From Actinacidiphila yanglinensis (lineage in GTDB: Bacteria; Actinomycetota; Actinomycetes; Streptomycetales; Streptomycetaceae), in the NCBI RefSeq assembly GCF_900107965.1, contig NZ_FNVU01000004.1:310001-374000 (forward strand): a stretch of 64,000 bases of DNA, read 5' to 3'. Shown here piece after piece: positions 34,879 through 45,412 of the stretch. A program made the translations under genes and the position numbers. Below the pieces are notes generated by a model. It had not been told where the DNA came from. It made no database searches and worked only from the letters and a program-made list of their open reading frames with translations. Numbering within the stretch: the first letter of the stretch is position 1; each line of letters starts with the position of its first letter.

Positions 34879-34931
34879 GTCGCGGTTCCGGCCCGGTGGC
34901 CTGCGCGGGGGCGGTGGGCACCCCGGAGGCG

Positions 34932-34994
34932 CTTGCACTCGCGGGGGGTGAGTGCTAATCATTGGCGTTAGCACTCTCCACGTGAGAGTGACAG
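34932..34994. promoter_or_regulatory. tandem CIRCE elements (HrcA operators) and promoter of groEL
   Basis: Site 1: CTTGCACTC-N9-GAGTGCTAA (34932-34958). Site 2: TTAGCACTC-N9-GAGTGACAG (34968-34994). The inner arms are also 9 nt apart. Consensus is TTAGCACTC-N9-GAGTGCTAA. A promoter TTGCAC-N17-TAATCA (34933-34961) is embedded in site 1, so HrcA binding would block it. The groEL start is 123 nt further on. Confidence 0.9.
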
Positions 34995-35011
34995 CAGGGC
35001 CGGGTCGGTGA

Positions 35012-36742
<1,731 letters not shown>

Positions 36743-36770
36743 TCCCCCGGGATCACCGTCCAGCACGCCA

Positions 36771-36809
36771 CGACGGCGCCCCCTCCCCGTCCGGGAGGGG
36801 GCGCCGTCG
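36771..36809. terminator. strong terminator between convergent groEL and membrane-protein genes
   Basis: A perfect 17-bp stem (36771-36787 with 36793-36809) and 5-nt loop CGTCC. It serves both strands. It is the strongest hairpin I saw in the window. Confidence 0.85.
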
Positions 36810-36844
36810 CGCGTTGCGCCAACCGCCCTCGGTGACACGGAGGT

Positions 36845-37654
36845 TCAGCCCGGCCGGTCGGTGGGTTCGCGGTCGGTGGGTTCGCGGTCGGCGGGTTCAC
36901 GGTCGGTGGGGTCGCTCCCGGCAGGGACCGTGTCCTCGGGTCCGTTGCCGCCCTGGACGGCGCCGGACGGCACGGCGTCGGACGGTGCCGCCGGGAGGCC
37001 CGCGGCGCGCTCCCGCAGGCGGCGGCGGTGGCCCCTGCGGTCCGGATGCCCGGGGACGTAGTCCCTCTCCTTCCACACCCGTCCGAACCACAGGTCGGGC
37101 GGGGCGTACTGCCGGGCCGCCGCCTCGACGTCCGGCAGGAGGGCGACCAGGCGCTGCAGGTGGAGGCGGTAGCGCAGCCGGGACAGGCCCGGCAGGGGCG
37201 GGTCCTCGTCCCGGACCAGCTTCCACAGCACCGGGTCGTCCCGGTCGAACTCCCCGCGCGGGAAGAGCTCCAGGGTGGCGTACTGGGGCTTCGCGGCCGT
37301 CCCGCCCGAGCAGTAGACCCCGGCGCCGGCCAGCGACTCCCACGGCACCACGGCGACCTTGTCGTCGACCAGCCACCACCAGCCGGTGGCGTCGAAGACG
37401 AACCGGTTCCTGACCATGAGCGCGCCCGCCGTGCCACCGATCAGCATGAAGGCGATCGCCGGGGCGAACAGCCCCACCTCGACCCACCGCCAGGCCGTCG
37501 CGTGCGTGGTGGTCAGCGCCCACGCCAGGCCGCCCCCGAGCAGGGCGAGCACGACCCCGACGAACCGGAGGAACGGCCCCCGCTCCCGCTTCTCGTACCA
37601 GATGACGGTGGCGTCCTCCGACGGCCACCGCTCGGTGATCCCCCCACCCGCCAT
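36845..37654 (-). CDS. two-TM membrane protein of unknown function
   Basis: 269 residues: two hydrophobic segments (about 29-49 and 58-80) near the N-terminus, then a soluble part beginning NRFVFDATGWWWLVDDKVAVVPWESLAGAGVYC, reminiscent of bacterial PH-like domains, and a hydrophilic tail. The C-terminus is a short tandem repeat of Asp-Arg-Glu-Pro-Thr/Ala. ATG 37654 is preceded by TACGGT 6 nt away (37666-37661 on this strand) and no ribosome-binding site, indicating leaderless initiation; GTG/ATG codons further up exist. It is conserved next to groEL2 in streptomycetes (from memory). Confidence 0.72.
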   Translation of the reverse strand: MAGGGITERWPSEDATVIWYEKRERGPFLRFVGVVLALLGGGLAWALTTTHATAWRWVEVGLFAPAIAFMLIGGTAGALMVRNRFVFDATGWWWLVDDKVAVVPWESLAGAGVYCSGGTAAKPQYATLELFPRGEFDRDDPVLWKLVRDEDPPLPGLSRLRYRLHLQRLVALLPDVEAAARQYAPPDLWFGRVWKERDYVPGHPDRRGHRRRLRERAAGLPAAPSDAVPSGAVQGGNGPEDTVPAGSDPTDREPADREPTDREPTDRPG

Positions 37655-37759
37655 ACCCGAACCGTACGGGCCCCGGCCCCGGAAGGGCACCCGAATCCGC
37701 GGGGTGCTTCCTTCCGGGGCGGCGAGGCGGCGGCCAGGAGGCCGGATGGGACCGGGAGT

Positions 37760-38254
37760 TCAGCCCTGGAGGACGGCCTCGACCGCGGAACGCAGCGCGG
37801 TGTCCTGCGGGGTGATACCGGGGCGGAAGCGGGCGACCACCTTGCCGGCCGGGTCGACCAGGAACTTCTCGAAGTTCCACTGGATGTCGCCGGCCTCGCC
37901 CTCCGCATCCGCGTGGCCGGTCAGGGTGTCGTAGAGGCGGTGCCGGTTCGGGCCGTTGACCTCGATCTTGTCCGTCATGGGGAAGGTCACGCCGTAGGTC
38001 GTGGAGCAGAACTCCGCGATCTCCTCGGTCGTGCCGGGCTCCTGCCCGCCGAACTGGTTGCACGGGAAGCCGATCACCGTGAAACCCCGCCCGGACAGCT
38101 CCTTGTGCAGTTCCTCCAGCGCGGCGTACTGCGGGGTCAGCCCGCACTTGCTGGCGACGTTCACCACCAGCACGGCCTTGCCCGCGGCCAGCCGGCCGAA
38201 CGTCGTTTCCTCGCCGGCCAGGGTCCGCACGGCCACTTCATTCAGATCGCTCAT
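37760..38254 (-). CDS. glutathione peroxidase family protein (thiol peroxidase)
   Basis: 164 residues. The peroxidatic Cys is in NVASKCGLTPQY, with the family's Gln in IGFPCNQFGGQEPG (which also has the possible resolving Cys) and the Trp in WNFEKFLVD, completing the catalytic triad. The active residue is Cys, not selenocysteine. Actinobacteria use mycothiol or thioredoxin rather than glutathione, so the reductant is probably one of those. ATG 38254 starts the conserved protein MSDLNEVAV; the open frame runs on upstream into the repeat element. Confidence 0.92.
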   Translation of the reverse strand: MSDLNEVAVRTLAGEETTFGRLAAGKAVLVVNVASKCGLTPQYAALEELHKELSGRGFTVIGFPCNQFGGQEPGTTEEIAEFCSTTYGVTFPMTDKIEVNGPNRHRLYDTLTGHADAEGEAGDIQWNFEKFLVDPAGKVVARFRPGITPQDTALRSAVEAVLQG

Positions 38255-38285
38255 GCCCCCATCATGCACGTCCACTCGCGCGGGG

Positions 38286-38502
38286 GCCCCTGACCCTCCG
38301 AGGGTGCCTTGTTTGGGTCGGTTGAGGGACCTTGCGGTCCGCTGTGGCTTGTCGCGCAGTTCCCCGCGCCCCTTGGTATGTACGGCTCCACCTGGCTTGA
38401 CCCGGAAGGAGCCGAGCACTTCCAGGGGCGCGGGGAACTGCGCGAGCAACCCACCCCCGGCAGGTGGTCCCTCAATCGGCGGGCAGGGGCACCCTGGGGG
38501 TC
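38286..38502. repeat. intergenic inverted-repeat element, copy 3
   Basis: 5' arm about 38290-38373 (CTGACCCTCCGAGGGTGCC ... GTTCCCCGCGCCCCT at 38359-38373). 3' arm about 38424-38502 (AGGGGCGCGGGGAACTGCGC ... CACCCTGGGGGTCAGG). The arms are near-complementary around a loop of about 50 nt that has its own GGCTCCACC/GGAGCC stem. It ends at the murQ stop codon and separates murQ from the peroxidase gene. Confidence 0.8.
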
Positions 38503-39430
38503 AGGGCGCCGCCTGAAGCGCCTCGCGGAGGTGCCCGTTGGACGCGGCGAGCAGCCGCACCGCGGTGGAGGCGTCAACCTCCGCGAGCAACGTCAGAATC
38601 GCGGGCTTCACCTCGCCGTCGGTCGCGCTGAGCGCCGCCTCGATCGCGGCGTCGGGCGCGCCGGTCGCGAGGGCGACGATGCGCCGCGACCGCGCCCGCA
38701 GCTTCTCGTTGGACGCGCGGACGTCGACCATCAGGTTGCCGTAGGTCTTGCCGAGCCGGATCATCGTGATCGTCGAGAGCATGTTGAGCACCAGCTTCTG
38801 CGCGGTGCCGGCCTTCAACCGGGTGGAGCCGACCACGAGTTCGGGTCCGACCACGATCTCGATGCCGTGGTCGGCCGCGGCGGCCAGCGGCGAGCCCTCG
38901 TTGCAGGACAGCCCGACGGTCAGCGCGCCGATCCCGCGGGCGGCCTCGACCGCGCCGAGGGCGTAGGGCGTGCGCCCGGACGCGGAGATGCCCACCACGC
39001 TGTCGGCCTCGGTCAGCCCCAGCGCCTCCAGGTCGGCCGCCGCGAGCTCCTTGCTGTCCTCGGCGCCCTCGATCGAGGTCACCATGGCCTCGGGCCCGCC
39101 CGCGATCAGGCCGACCACCTCGCGCCCGGGCGTGGTGTTGAAGGTCGGCGGGCACTCGCTCGCGTCGAGCACGCCGAGTCTGCCGGCGGTGCCCGCGCCG
39201 GCGTAGATCAACCGGCCGCCACGGCCCATGCGCGCGGCGATCCCGTCGATGGCGGCGGCGATCCCCGGGAGCTGCCGGCTGACGGCCGCCGGCACGGTGA
39301 TGTCCTCACCGTTCATGATCCGCGCGATCTCCAGTGTGGACAGCCGGTCGATCTCGGCGAGTTCGGGTCGGAACGCCTCCGTGGTGAGCGTTTCCAACTC
39401 CCGGCGCAACTCGGTGTACTGGTCGGTCAT
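38501..39430 (-). CDS. murQ: N-acetylmuramic acid 6-phosphate etherase
   Basis: Cleaves the lactyl ether of MurNAc-6-phosphate to GlcNAc-6-phosphate, the step that returns recycled muropeptide sugar to NagA. 309 residues, SIS domain: RLIYAGAGTAGRLGVLDASECPPTFNT is diagnostic, with ISASGRTPYALGAVEAAR later and NEKLRARSRRIV near the C-terminus. ATG 39430 (MTDQYTEL) is used; ATG 39445 (MNEPHMTDQ) is in frame, but its purine-rich site abuts the start. It lies upstream of nothing in its operon and is followed by a repeat element; the RpiR-type regulator is 138 bp upstream on the same strand. Confidence 0.95.
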   Translation of the reverse strand: MTDQYTELRRELETLTTEAFRPELAEIDRLSTLEIARIMNGEDITVPAAVSRQLPGIAAAIDGIAARMGRGGRLIYAGAGTAGRLGVLDASECPPTFNTTPGREVVGLIAGGPEAMVTSIEGAEDSKELAAADLEALGLTEADSVVGISASGRTPYALGAVEAARGIGALTVGLSCNEGSPLAAAADHGIEIVVGPELVVGSTRLKAGTAQKLVLNMLSTITMIRLGKTYGNLMVDVRASNEKLRARSRRIVALATGAPDAAIEAALSATDGEVKPAILTLLAEVDASTAVRLLAASNGHLREALQAAP

Positions 39431-39567
39431 GTGCGGCTCGTTCATCCTTCTCGGGTGGACTGGTGCGATGCGGGGGGATGGGTGCTGCGCGATCGGTGCC
39501 GTGGCGGCGGCGTAGGGGGACACGGGGTGGGCGGAGCCGGGTGGATCGGGGCGCGGGCCGCCGCCGG

Positions 39568-40536
39568 TCAGCTCGGGCGGGGTGCCCGGTGGGTGTGCCG
39601 GTGGGCCAGTGCCTCGTAGGAGGCGGACAGCGCCGGCGCGGCCTCGTCGTAGGTGCGCTGGGCGACGCCTATGAACAGGCAGTCCACGACCAGGAGCTGG
39701 CTGGTGCGGCTGGACATCGCGGCCGGCCGCAGCTCGCTCTCCCGCGAGCAGGAGGTGGTGAGCACCACGTCGGCGTACTGCGTGACGGGGCCGTCCGCCC
39801 GGCCGCTGATCGCGATGGTGGTGGCGCCGCGGTCGAAGGCGGCCCGCAGCGGTTCGATGACGTCCTGGGTGGTGCCGGAGTGGGTGATCGCCAGCGCGAC
39901 GTCCCCGGGCCGCAGTTGCACGGCGTTGGTGACCGCCAGGTGCGGGTCGACGTGCGCGTGGGCGATGAGCCCGATGCGCAGCAGCTTCTGCGCCAGGTCC
40001 TGCCCGACCAGGCCGGACGCGGCGATGCCGTACACGTCGATCCGCCGCGCCACCGCCAGCGCGGCCACGGCGGCCTCCAGTTGAGCCATGTCGAGCTGGG
40101 AGGCGGTGTCGGCAAGGGTCTGCTGCTCCTCCAGCGCGAGCTTGGTGACGACGTCGCAGAGCGGGTCGTCGACCGCGATGTCGGCGGTGACGGCGGGGGC
40201 GGCGCCGGTGGCCTGGTGCGCGGCCAGCGCGGCCAGGGCCAGCCGCAGGTCGCGGTAGCCGGGGTAGCCGAGCAGCCGCGCGGTCCTGACGACCGTCGCC
40301 TCGCTCGTTCCGGTGCGGACCGCCAGGGCGGTCACGGTGAGGTGGGAGCAGCCGGCCGGGTCGTTCGCGACGGCCTCGGCGACCCGCTGCATCGAGCGGG
40401 TCATCGACGGCGCGAGGGTGCGGACCTTGGCCGCGAGGGCCCCCGGGTCGGGGGCCGTGACGGGTGCGGGCGCGCCGGGTACGCCCCGGAGGGCGCGGGC
40501 GCTCGGGGAGAAAGTTTCCTTCACGCTATAGGTCAC
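39568..40536 (-). CDS. MurR/RpiR-family transcriptional regulator
   Basis: 322 residues. The N-terminal HTH_6 domain covers LAPSMTRSMQRVAEAVANDPAGCSHLTVTALAVRTGTSEATVVRTARLLGYPGYRDLR; the C-terminal SIS domain covers IDVYGIAASGLVGQDLAQKLLRIG to ITHSGTTQDVIEPLRAA. Placement just upstream of murQ on the same strand indicates a MurR-like sensor of MurNAc-6-phosphate. GTG 40536 (MTYSVKETFS) fits the conserved start; GTG 40524 is an alternative. The start region lies within palindromes that could be its own operator. Confidence 0.9.
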   Translation of the reverse strand: MTYSVKETFSPSARALRGVPGAPAPVTAPDPGALAAKVRTLAPSMTRSMQRVAEAVANDPAGCSHLTVTALAVRTGTSEATVVRTARLLGYPGYRDLRLALAALAAHQATGAAPAVTADIAVDDPLCDVVTKLALEEQQTLADTASQLDMAQLEAAVAALAVARRIDVYGIAASGLVGQDLAQKLLRIGLIAHAHVDPHLAVTNAVQLRPGDVALAITHSGTTQDVIEPLRAAFDRGATTIAISGRADGPVTQYADVVLTTSCSRESELRPAAMSSRTSQLLVVDCLFIGVAQRTYDEAAPALSASYEALAHRHTHRAPRPS

Positions 40537-40555
40537 CCTCTGAAAGGTATTTTCA
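40510..40555. promoter_or_regulatory. RpiR-type palindromes at the murR-like start
   Basis: TGAAAGGTATTTTCA (40541-40555) has 5-bp arms TGAAA/TTTCA around 5 nt. A related half-site, GAAAGTTTCCTTCAC, lies at 40510-40524 within the first codons. Such TGAAA-N5-TTTCA sequences suit RpiR/MurR dimers, implying autoregulation. Confidence 0.55.
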
Positions 40556-40618
40556 CCCTCCGCCCACGTCAACCCCGCCTCGCCGGGTGTCCGCCGCGAC
40601 CCGCTGCACAATGGAGGG

Positions 40619-40954
40619 ATGGAAGCCGTCCTCCACGATGCCCGTGCCCGTGTCCTGTCCGACATGAAGGCGCGCGGTGTCGCCGACGCCGAGATCGTCT
40701 CGCTGCTCGAGGACGCGCTGAGCAAGCGCCGGTGGTGGCTGGAGCAGTGGCCGCAGGGCGCGGAGTTCGTGCCGGGGCTGCTCGCCCAGGACATGCAGGA
40801 CGCGCTGCTGGAGACGCACGGCCGCTGGCCGCTGTGCCCGCTGTGCGACGACCCGCACGCCCTCGCGGTGGAGCCGGAGCTCGGCGCGGACCCGCACTGG
40901 GTGTGCGAGGCGCGGGGCGAGGCGGTCGCCCCGGTCGGCGCGCTGGGGGAGTGA
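40619..40954 (+). CDS. small hypothetical protein
   Basis: 111 residues, acidic, no TM. LLEDALSKRRWWLEQWPQGAEFVPGLLAQDMQDALL and the paired-Cys segment WPLCPLCDDPHALAVEPELGADPHWVC look like a small zinc-binding C-x2-C motif with a later Cys. ATG 40619 is preceded by CACAAT 6 nt upstream and by GGAGGG abutting the start. It is followed 7 bp later by the DUF4031 gene, probably one operon. I do not recognise a characterised family. Confidence 0.75.
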   Translation: MEAVLHDARARVLSDMKARGVADAEIVSLLEDALSKRRWWLEQWPQGAEFVPGLLAQDMQDALLETHGRWPLCPLCDDPHALAVEPELGADPHWVCEARGEAVAPVGALGE

Positions 40955-40961
40955 CGCGCGG

Positions 40962-41222
40962 ATGACGGTGTACATCGACCCGCCGACCTGGCCCGGTCAC
41001 GGGCGGGTCTGGTCGCACCTGGTGAGTGATCATTCCTACGACGAACTGCACGTGTTCGCGCGGCGGTTGGGGGCGCCGGCGCGGGCGTTCGAGCGGGATC
41101 ACTACGACGTTCCCTCGAGTAGTTATCTTGAGGCGGTGCGGTTGGGGGCGGTCGAGGTGGGGAGCAAGGAGCTGGTGCGGCGGCTCACCGAAGCGGGGTT
41201 GCGCCGCAGGAAGCGCCCCTGA
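40962..41222 (+). CDS. DUF4031 family protein
   Basis: 86 residues. MTVYIDPPTWPGHGRVWSHLVSD opens the family: Asp-Pro-Pro-x-Trp and His residues could bind metal. SYDELHVFARRLG and a C-terminal Arg/Lys tail follow. It forms a pair with the upstream 111-residue protein. Function unknown. Confidence 0.78.
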   Translation: MTVYIDPPTWPGHGRVWSHLVSDHSYDELHVFARRLGAPARAFERDHYDVPSSSYLEAVRLGAVEVGSKELVRRLTEAGLRRRKRP

Positions 41223-41230
41223 TCTCCAGG

Positions 41231-41486
41231 GTGTCCCTGACCCTCCGGGGTGCCCCGTCCTGCCGGTTGAGGGACCACCTGCCGGTGGCCGGTTGCTCGC
41301 GCAGTTCCCCGCGCCCCTTGGTGGTTGCCCTCTTTACACGGAGGGACCCGCACCCACAGGGGGTGGTGACCCTCTTTTCGCGGAAAGAGCCGCACAAAGC
41401 CAGGGGCGCGGGGAACTGCGCGACAAGCCACCGCGGACCGCAAGGTCCCTCGACCGGCAGGACGGGGCACCCTGGAGGGTCAGGGG
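41231..41486. repeat. intergenic inverted-repeat element, copy 4 (best preserved)
   Basis: 5' arm about 41231-41320 (CCTGACCCTCCGGGGTGCC ... GTTCCCCGCGCCCCT at 41303-41317). 3' arm about 41400-41486 (AGGGGCGCGGGGAAC at 41402-41416 ... GGGGCACCCTGGAGGGTCAG). The reverse complement of the 5' arm matches the 3' arm over most of its length. The loop carries GAGGGACCCGCACCC and TTTCGCGGAAAG pieces. It separates convergent genes and touches the UvrA-like stop. Confidence 0.85.
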
Positions 41487-44029
41487 CGGCCCAATTGCTT
41501 CGCCAGGTAGGGGGCGGTGCGGCTGGAGGGGGTGCGGGTGATGGCGGCGGGCGGGCCGGAGGCCACCACGCGGCCGCCGTTCTCCCCGGCGCCCGGCCCC
41601 AGATCGAGCACCCAGTCCGCGCCGGCGACGACCCGCATGTCGTGCTCGACCACCACGACGGAGTTGCCCGCGTCGACCAGGCCGTGCAGTTGCCGCATCA
41701 GCAGGTCGGTGTCGGCCGGGTGCAGCCCGGTGGTCGGCTCGTCGAGGAGGTAGAGGGTGTGGCCGCGGCGGATGCGCTGCAACTCCGTGGCGAGCTTGAT
41801 GCGTTGCGCCTCCCCGCCGGACAACTCGGTGGCGGGCTGGCCGAGTCGCAGGTAGCCCAGGCCCACGTCGCGCAGCGTGCCCAGGCTGCGGGCCGCCGCG
41901 GGGACGTCCGCGAAGAACCCGGCGGCGGTGTCGACCGGCATGTCCAGCACTTGGGCGATGTTCCGCCCCCGGTAGGTGACGTCGAGGGTCTCCGGGTTGT
42001 AGCGGGCGCCGTGGCAGGTCGGGCAGGGCGCGTAGGTGCCGGGCAGGAAGAGCAGTTCGACGGCGACGAACCCCTCGCCCTGGCAGGTCTCGCAGCGCCC
42101 GGAGGCCACGTTGAAGGAGAACCGGCCCGGGGTGTAGCCGCGGGCGCGTGCCTCGTCGGTGGCGGCGAATACCCGGCGTACCGCGTCGAACAGGCCGGTG
42201 TACGTGGCCAGGTTGGAGCGCGGGGTGCGTCCGATCGGCCGCTGGTCGACGCGGACGAGGCGGTCGGCGGTCCCGGCGCCATCGACCTCCCGCACGCTCG
42301 GGCCGGCGGCGTCCGGGCCGGCCGCCTCGGGCTGCCAGGCGTCGTCCCCGTCCTCGGCCCCCGCGACCTCCTCCTCGGAGGCCGCCTCGCCGTCCGGGTG
42401 CAGCCGCGCCTCGACCACCTCCGCCAGCACCTGGCTGACCAGTGTCGACTTCCCCGAGCCCGAGACGCCCGTCACCGCGGTGAACACCCCCCAGGGCACG
42501 TCCACGTCGAGGTCCCGCAGGTTGTGCCGGTTCACCCCGCGCAGCCGCAGCCAGCCGACCGGCGTGCGCGGCTCGCGCGGCCCGGGCTCCTCGGCAGCGG
42601 CGCCGGCCCCGAACAGGTACTCCCGGGTCGCCGAACCGGCCACCTCCGCGAGCCCCCGCACCGGACCGCTGTAGAGCACCCGCCCGCCGTACTCGCCCGC
42701 GCCGGGGCCGACGTCCACCACCCAGTCCGCGCGGCGCACCACATCCATGTCGTGCTCCACGACGAACAGCGTGTTGCCCTCCGCCCGCAACCGGTCCAGG
42801 ACCTCCAGCAGCGGCTCCGTGTCCGCCGGGTGCAGCCCCGCGGACGGCTCGTCGAGGACGTACACGACACCGAACAGCCCCGAGCGCAACTGCGTGGCCA
42901 GCCGCAGGCGTTGGAGTTCCCCGGGCGAGAGCGTCGGGGCGGCGCGGTCCATGCCGAGGTAGCCCAGGCCCAGACGGACCAGTACACCGATCCGCGCCAC
43001 CAGGTCACCGGCCAGGGACACCGTGGCCTCGCCGGAACCGGCCCGGGCGTCCTCCGGGTCGGTCGCGGCCGCGCCGGCCGCCTTGCGCAGCACCTCGGCC
43101 AGGTCGGAGAGCGGCATCCGGGCCAACTCGGCGATGTCGTACCCCGCGAAGGTGACCGCCAGCGCCTCCGGCCGCAGCCGCTTGCCGCCGCACACCGGGC
43201 ACACCGCGCTCTCCAGGTGCCGCATCACGCGGCGCCGGGTCGCGGCGCTCTTCGACTCGGAGAAGGCGCGCATCACGTACCGCCGCGCGCTCATGAACCG
43301 GCCCTCGTACGGCCGTTGGATGCGGCCGGCCTCCCGTACCGGGTGCACCGTGACCACCGGCTGCTCGTCGCTGAAGAGGATCCAGTCCCGGTCCTCCTGC
43401 GGCAGTTCCCGCCACGGCCGGTCGATGTCGTAGCCGAGCGCGTCCAGCACGTCGCGCAGGTTCTTCCCCTGCCACGCACCCGGCCAGGCGGCGATCGCGT
43501 GCTCGCGGATGCTCAGCGACGGGTCGGGGACGAGCGAGGACTCGGTGACCCGGTGCACGGCGCCCAGGCCGTGGCACTCCGGGCACGCGCCGATCGCGGT
43601 GTTGGGCGAGAACGCGTCCGAGTCCAGCCGCCCGGTGGTGCCCGGAGGATAGGTCCCGGCGCGGGAGAAGAGCATCCGCAGCAGGTTCGACAGGGTGGTC
43701 ACGGTGCCGACGGACGAGCGCGAGCCGGGTGTGCCGCGCCGCTGCTGGAGCGCGACGGCCGGCGGCAGCCCGGTGATCTCCTCCACCTTCGGCGCGCCCA
43801 CCTGCTGGATCAACCGGCGGGCGTACGGCGCGACCGACTCGAAATAGCGCCGCTGGGCCTCGGCGTAGAGGGTGCCGAACGCCAGCGACGACTTGCCCGA
43901 ACCGGAGACCCCGGTGAACACGGTCAGCGCGTCACGGGGGACGTCGACGTCCACCGCGGCCAGGTTGTGCACCCGCGCGCCCCTGACCCGCACGAACGGG
44001 TCCGAGGCGCCCTGGTGATCATTGCCCAC
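41480..44029 (-). CDS. UvrA-like ABC ATPase lacking the UvrB-binding domain
   Basis: 849 residues against about 940-990 for UvrA. Two ABC cassettes: Walker [19 protein letters not shown] near residue 40 and [18 protein letters not shown] in the second half, with signatures [12 protein letters not shown] and [12 protein letters not shown]. Zinc modules [14 protein letters not shown] and [16 protein letters not shown] remain, but the UvrB-interaction insert after the first Walker A region is absent. Such UvrA2-type proteins are linked to drug self-protection rather than excision repair. It has its own ATG with weak SD; the MFS gene lies 96 bp upstream on the same strand. Confidence 0.9.
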   Translation of the reverse strand: MGNDHQGASDPFVRVRGARVHNLAAVDVDVPRDALTVFTGVSGSGKSSLAFGTLYAEAQRRYFESVAPYARRLIQQVGAPKVEEITGLPPAVALQQRRGTPGSRSSVGTVTTLSNLLRMLFSRAGTYPPGTTGRLDSDAFSPNTAIGACPECHGLGAVHRVTESSLVPDPSLSIREHAIAAWPGAWQGKNLRDVLDALGYDIDRPWRELPQEDRDWILFSDEQPVVTVHPVREAGRIQRPYEGRFMSARRYVMRAFSESKSAATRRRVMRHLESAVCPVCGGKRLRPEALAVTFAGYDIAELARMPLSDLAEVLRKAAGAAATDPEDARAGSGEATVSLAGDLVARIGVLVRLGLGYLGMDRAAPTLSPGELQRLRLATQLRSGLFGVVYVLDEPSAGLHPADTEPLLEVLDRLRAEGNTLFVVEHDMDVVRRADWVVDVGPGAGEYGGRVLYSGPVRGLAEVAGSATREYLFGAGAAAEEPGPREPRTPVGWLRLRGVNRHNLRDLDVDVPWGVFTAVTGVSGSGKSTLVSQVLAEVVEARLHPDGEAASEEEVAGAEDGDDAWQPEAAGPDAAGPSVREVDGAGTADRLVRVDQRPIGRTPRSNLATYTGLFDAVRRVFAATDEARARGYTPGRFSFNVASGRCETCQGEGFVAVELLFLPGTYAPCPTCHGARYNPETLDVTYRGRNIAQVLDMPVDTAAGFFADVPAAARSLGTLRDVGLGYLRLGQPATELSGGEAQRIKLATELQRIRRGHTLYLLDEPTTGLHPADTDLLMRQLHGLVDAGNSVVVVEHDMRVVAGADWVLDLGPGAGENGGRVVASGPPAAITRTPSSRTAPYLAKQLGRP

Positions 44030-44125
44030 GGCTCAACTCTGCCACCGGCGGTACGGCTGTCAAGGCGGGTGCCGCGCGCCCCCGGACCGCCCAGGTCTCA
44101 GCGAGGCCGTCACCCGGGCGACCGG

Positions 44126-45358
44126 TCAGCCGGGCCGATGAGGCGACGGCTCGGGCAGCAGCAGGCCCAGCGCCAGGGCCAGCGGCGGGATGACGAGGAG
44201 GGACGCGAGGGCGCCGCGCGGCCCGTGGGCGGAGGCGATGAGGCCGAGGACGGGGGAGAGCAGGCCGCCGACGCTGACCCCGAGCCCGAGGGTGACGCCC
44301 GCGGCCGTGCCGGGGCGGGTCGGGAGGTAGTCCTGGCCGAGCTTGACCAGCACCGCGAAGGGCAGGTTGAGGCAGGCGCCGGTGAGGACCGCGAAGAGCA
44401 GCGGGGCCACGGCGCCCGGGGTGAGCAGCAGCCCCGCCAGCATGGGCAGGGCGAGGGCGCCCCCGATCTGCACGGTGCGGACCATGCCGATCCGGTCCGC
44501 GATCCGCCCGCCCAGCAGGGTGCCGCCGACGCCGCCCGCGAGGAACCCGGTCAGCGCGGCCCCGGCCAGCCCCCGGGAGGCGTGCAGGTGCCGGATCCAG
44601 TACAGCTCGATGAACGTGTTGACGCCGAAGAAGGCCACCGAGCGCACCACTTCGACACCGGTCAGCACCGCGAACGGCCCCCAGCGGTCCGTCCCGTCGC
44701 GGACCGCCCGCGCCCCGGGTACGGCCTGCCGGCGGCGGTGGCGCAGCAGGACGAACGCGGTCAGCACGGCCGGCGGGACGAACAGCGCGGTCGCGCCGAC
44801 CCCCCAGGCGATCAGCGCGGGCGTGGCGAGCACCGGCGCCAGGAAGAAGCCGACGCTGCCACCGGCCGCGAACACGCTCATCGCGGCGGCGCTGTCCCCG
44901 GCGTCCTCGCGCGCCGACTTCCCGGCGGCGGGGTGGAACATGGCGATGCCCAGCCCCGACAGCAGGATCAGGCACCACACGGCGGCGTACGACGGGACGA
45001 TCCCGGACAGGCCGAGCCCGAGCCCCGCGAGCGCCACGCCCGCCGCCGCGAGCCAGTCCAGCCGCATCCGGTCCACGGCGAGCCCGATGAACGGCTGCGG
45101 CACCGCGCTGCCGAGTGTGGCGGCGAGGGTGAGGCCGGACGCGGCGACGTAGCCGTAGTGCCGGTCCAGGACGAAGTACGGCACGCTCGCCGGGACCAGG
45201 CCCTGGTAGAGGTCGTCGACGGCGTGGGCGATACCCCACACGCGCATCCGCCGCCAGGTGGAGCGGGCGGGAGTGGGCTGTGACTCCGGCGGTTCCGGCG
45301 GGTCCGGCGGGCCGGAGGAGCCGGGCCGCGGTGCGGCCGGATCGGCGAACTGGGTCAT
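44126..45358 (-). CDS. MFS transporter, Fsr (fosmidomycin resistance)-like
   Basis: 410 residues, about 12 TM segments, with a Pro-rich cytoplasmic N-terminus. MRVWGIAHAVDDLYQGLVPASVPYF is reminiscent of the Fsr branch; FIGLAVDRMRLDW is motif A-like and AMFHPAAGKSAREDAGDSAAAMSVFAAGGSVGF carries the His-Pro-x-Ala segment typical of this subfamily. The likely substrate is a drug or toxic metabolite. It is divergent from an AraC regulator across only 51 bp. Confidence 0.88.
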   Translation of the reverse strand: MTQFADPAAPRPGSSGPPDPPEPPESQPTPARSTWRRMRVWGIAHAVDDLYQGLVPASVPYFVLDRHYGYVAASGLTLAATLGSAVPQPFIGLAVDRMRLDWLAAAGVALAGLGLGLSGIVPSYAAVWCLILLSGLGIAMFHPAAGKSAREDAGDSAAAMSVFAAGGSVGFFLAPVLATPALIAWGVGATALFVPPAVLTAFVLLRHRRRQAVPGARAVRDGTDRWGPFAVLTGVEVVRSVAFFGVNTFIELYWIRHLHASRGLAGAALTGFLAGGVGGTLLGGRIADRIGMVRTVQIGGALALPMLAGLLLTPGAVAPLLFAVLTGACLNLPFAVLVKLGQDYLPTRPGTAAGVTLGLGVSVGGLLSPVLGLIASAHGPRGALASLLVIPPLALALGLLLPEPSPHRPG

Positions 45359-45396
45359 ACCGGCAGCCTGCCGAGTGGGCAGGATGGTCGGCTACC

Positions 45397-45412
45397 GATA
45401 ATCTGTCTCGTG
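45397..45412 (+). promoter_or_regulatory. -10 box for leaderless AraC transcript
   Basis: GATAAT at 45397-45402 and GTG at 45410 are 7 nt apart. This short divergent region (45359-45409) must also hold the MFS promoter. Confidence 0.55.

Noticed and set aside
41231-45283. A 1,350-codon plus-strand open frame opposite the UvrA-like and MFS genes
   Set aside because: Product is low-complexity Arg/Gly/Ala, and the minus-strand genes in the same place have complete family motifs.
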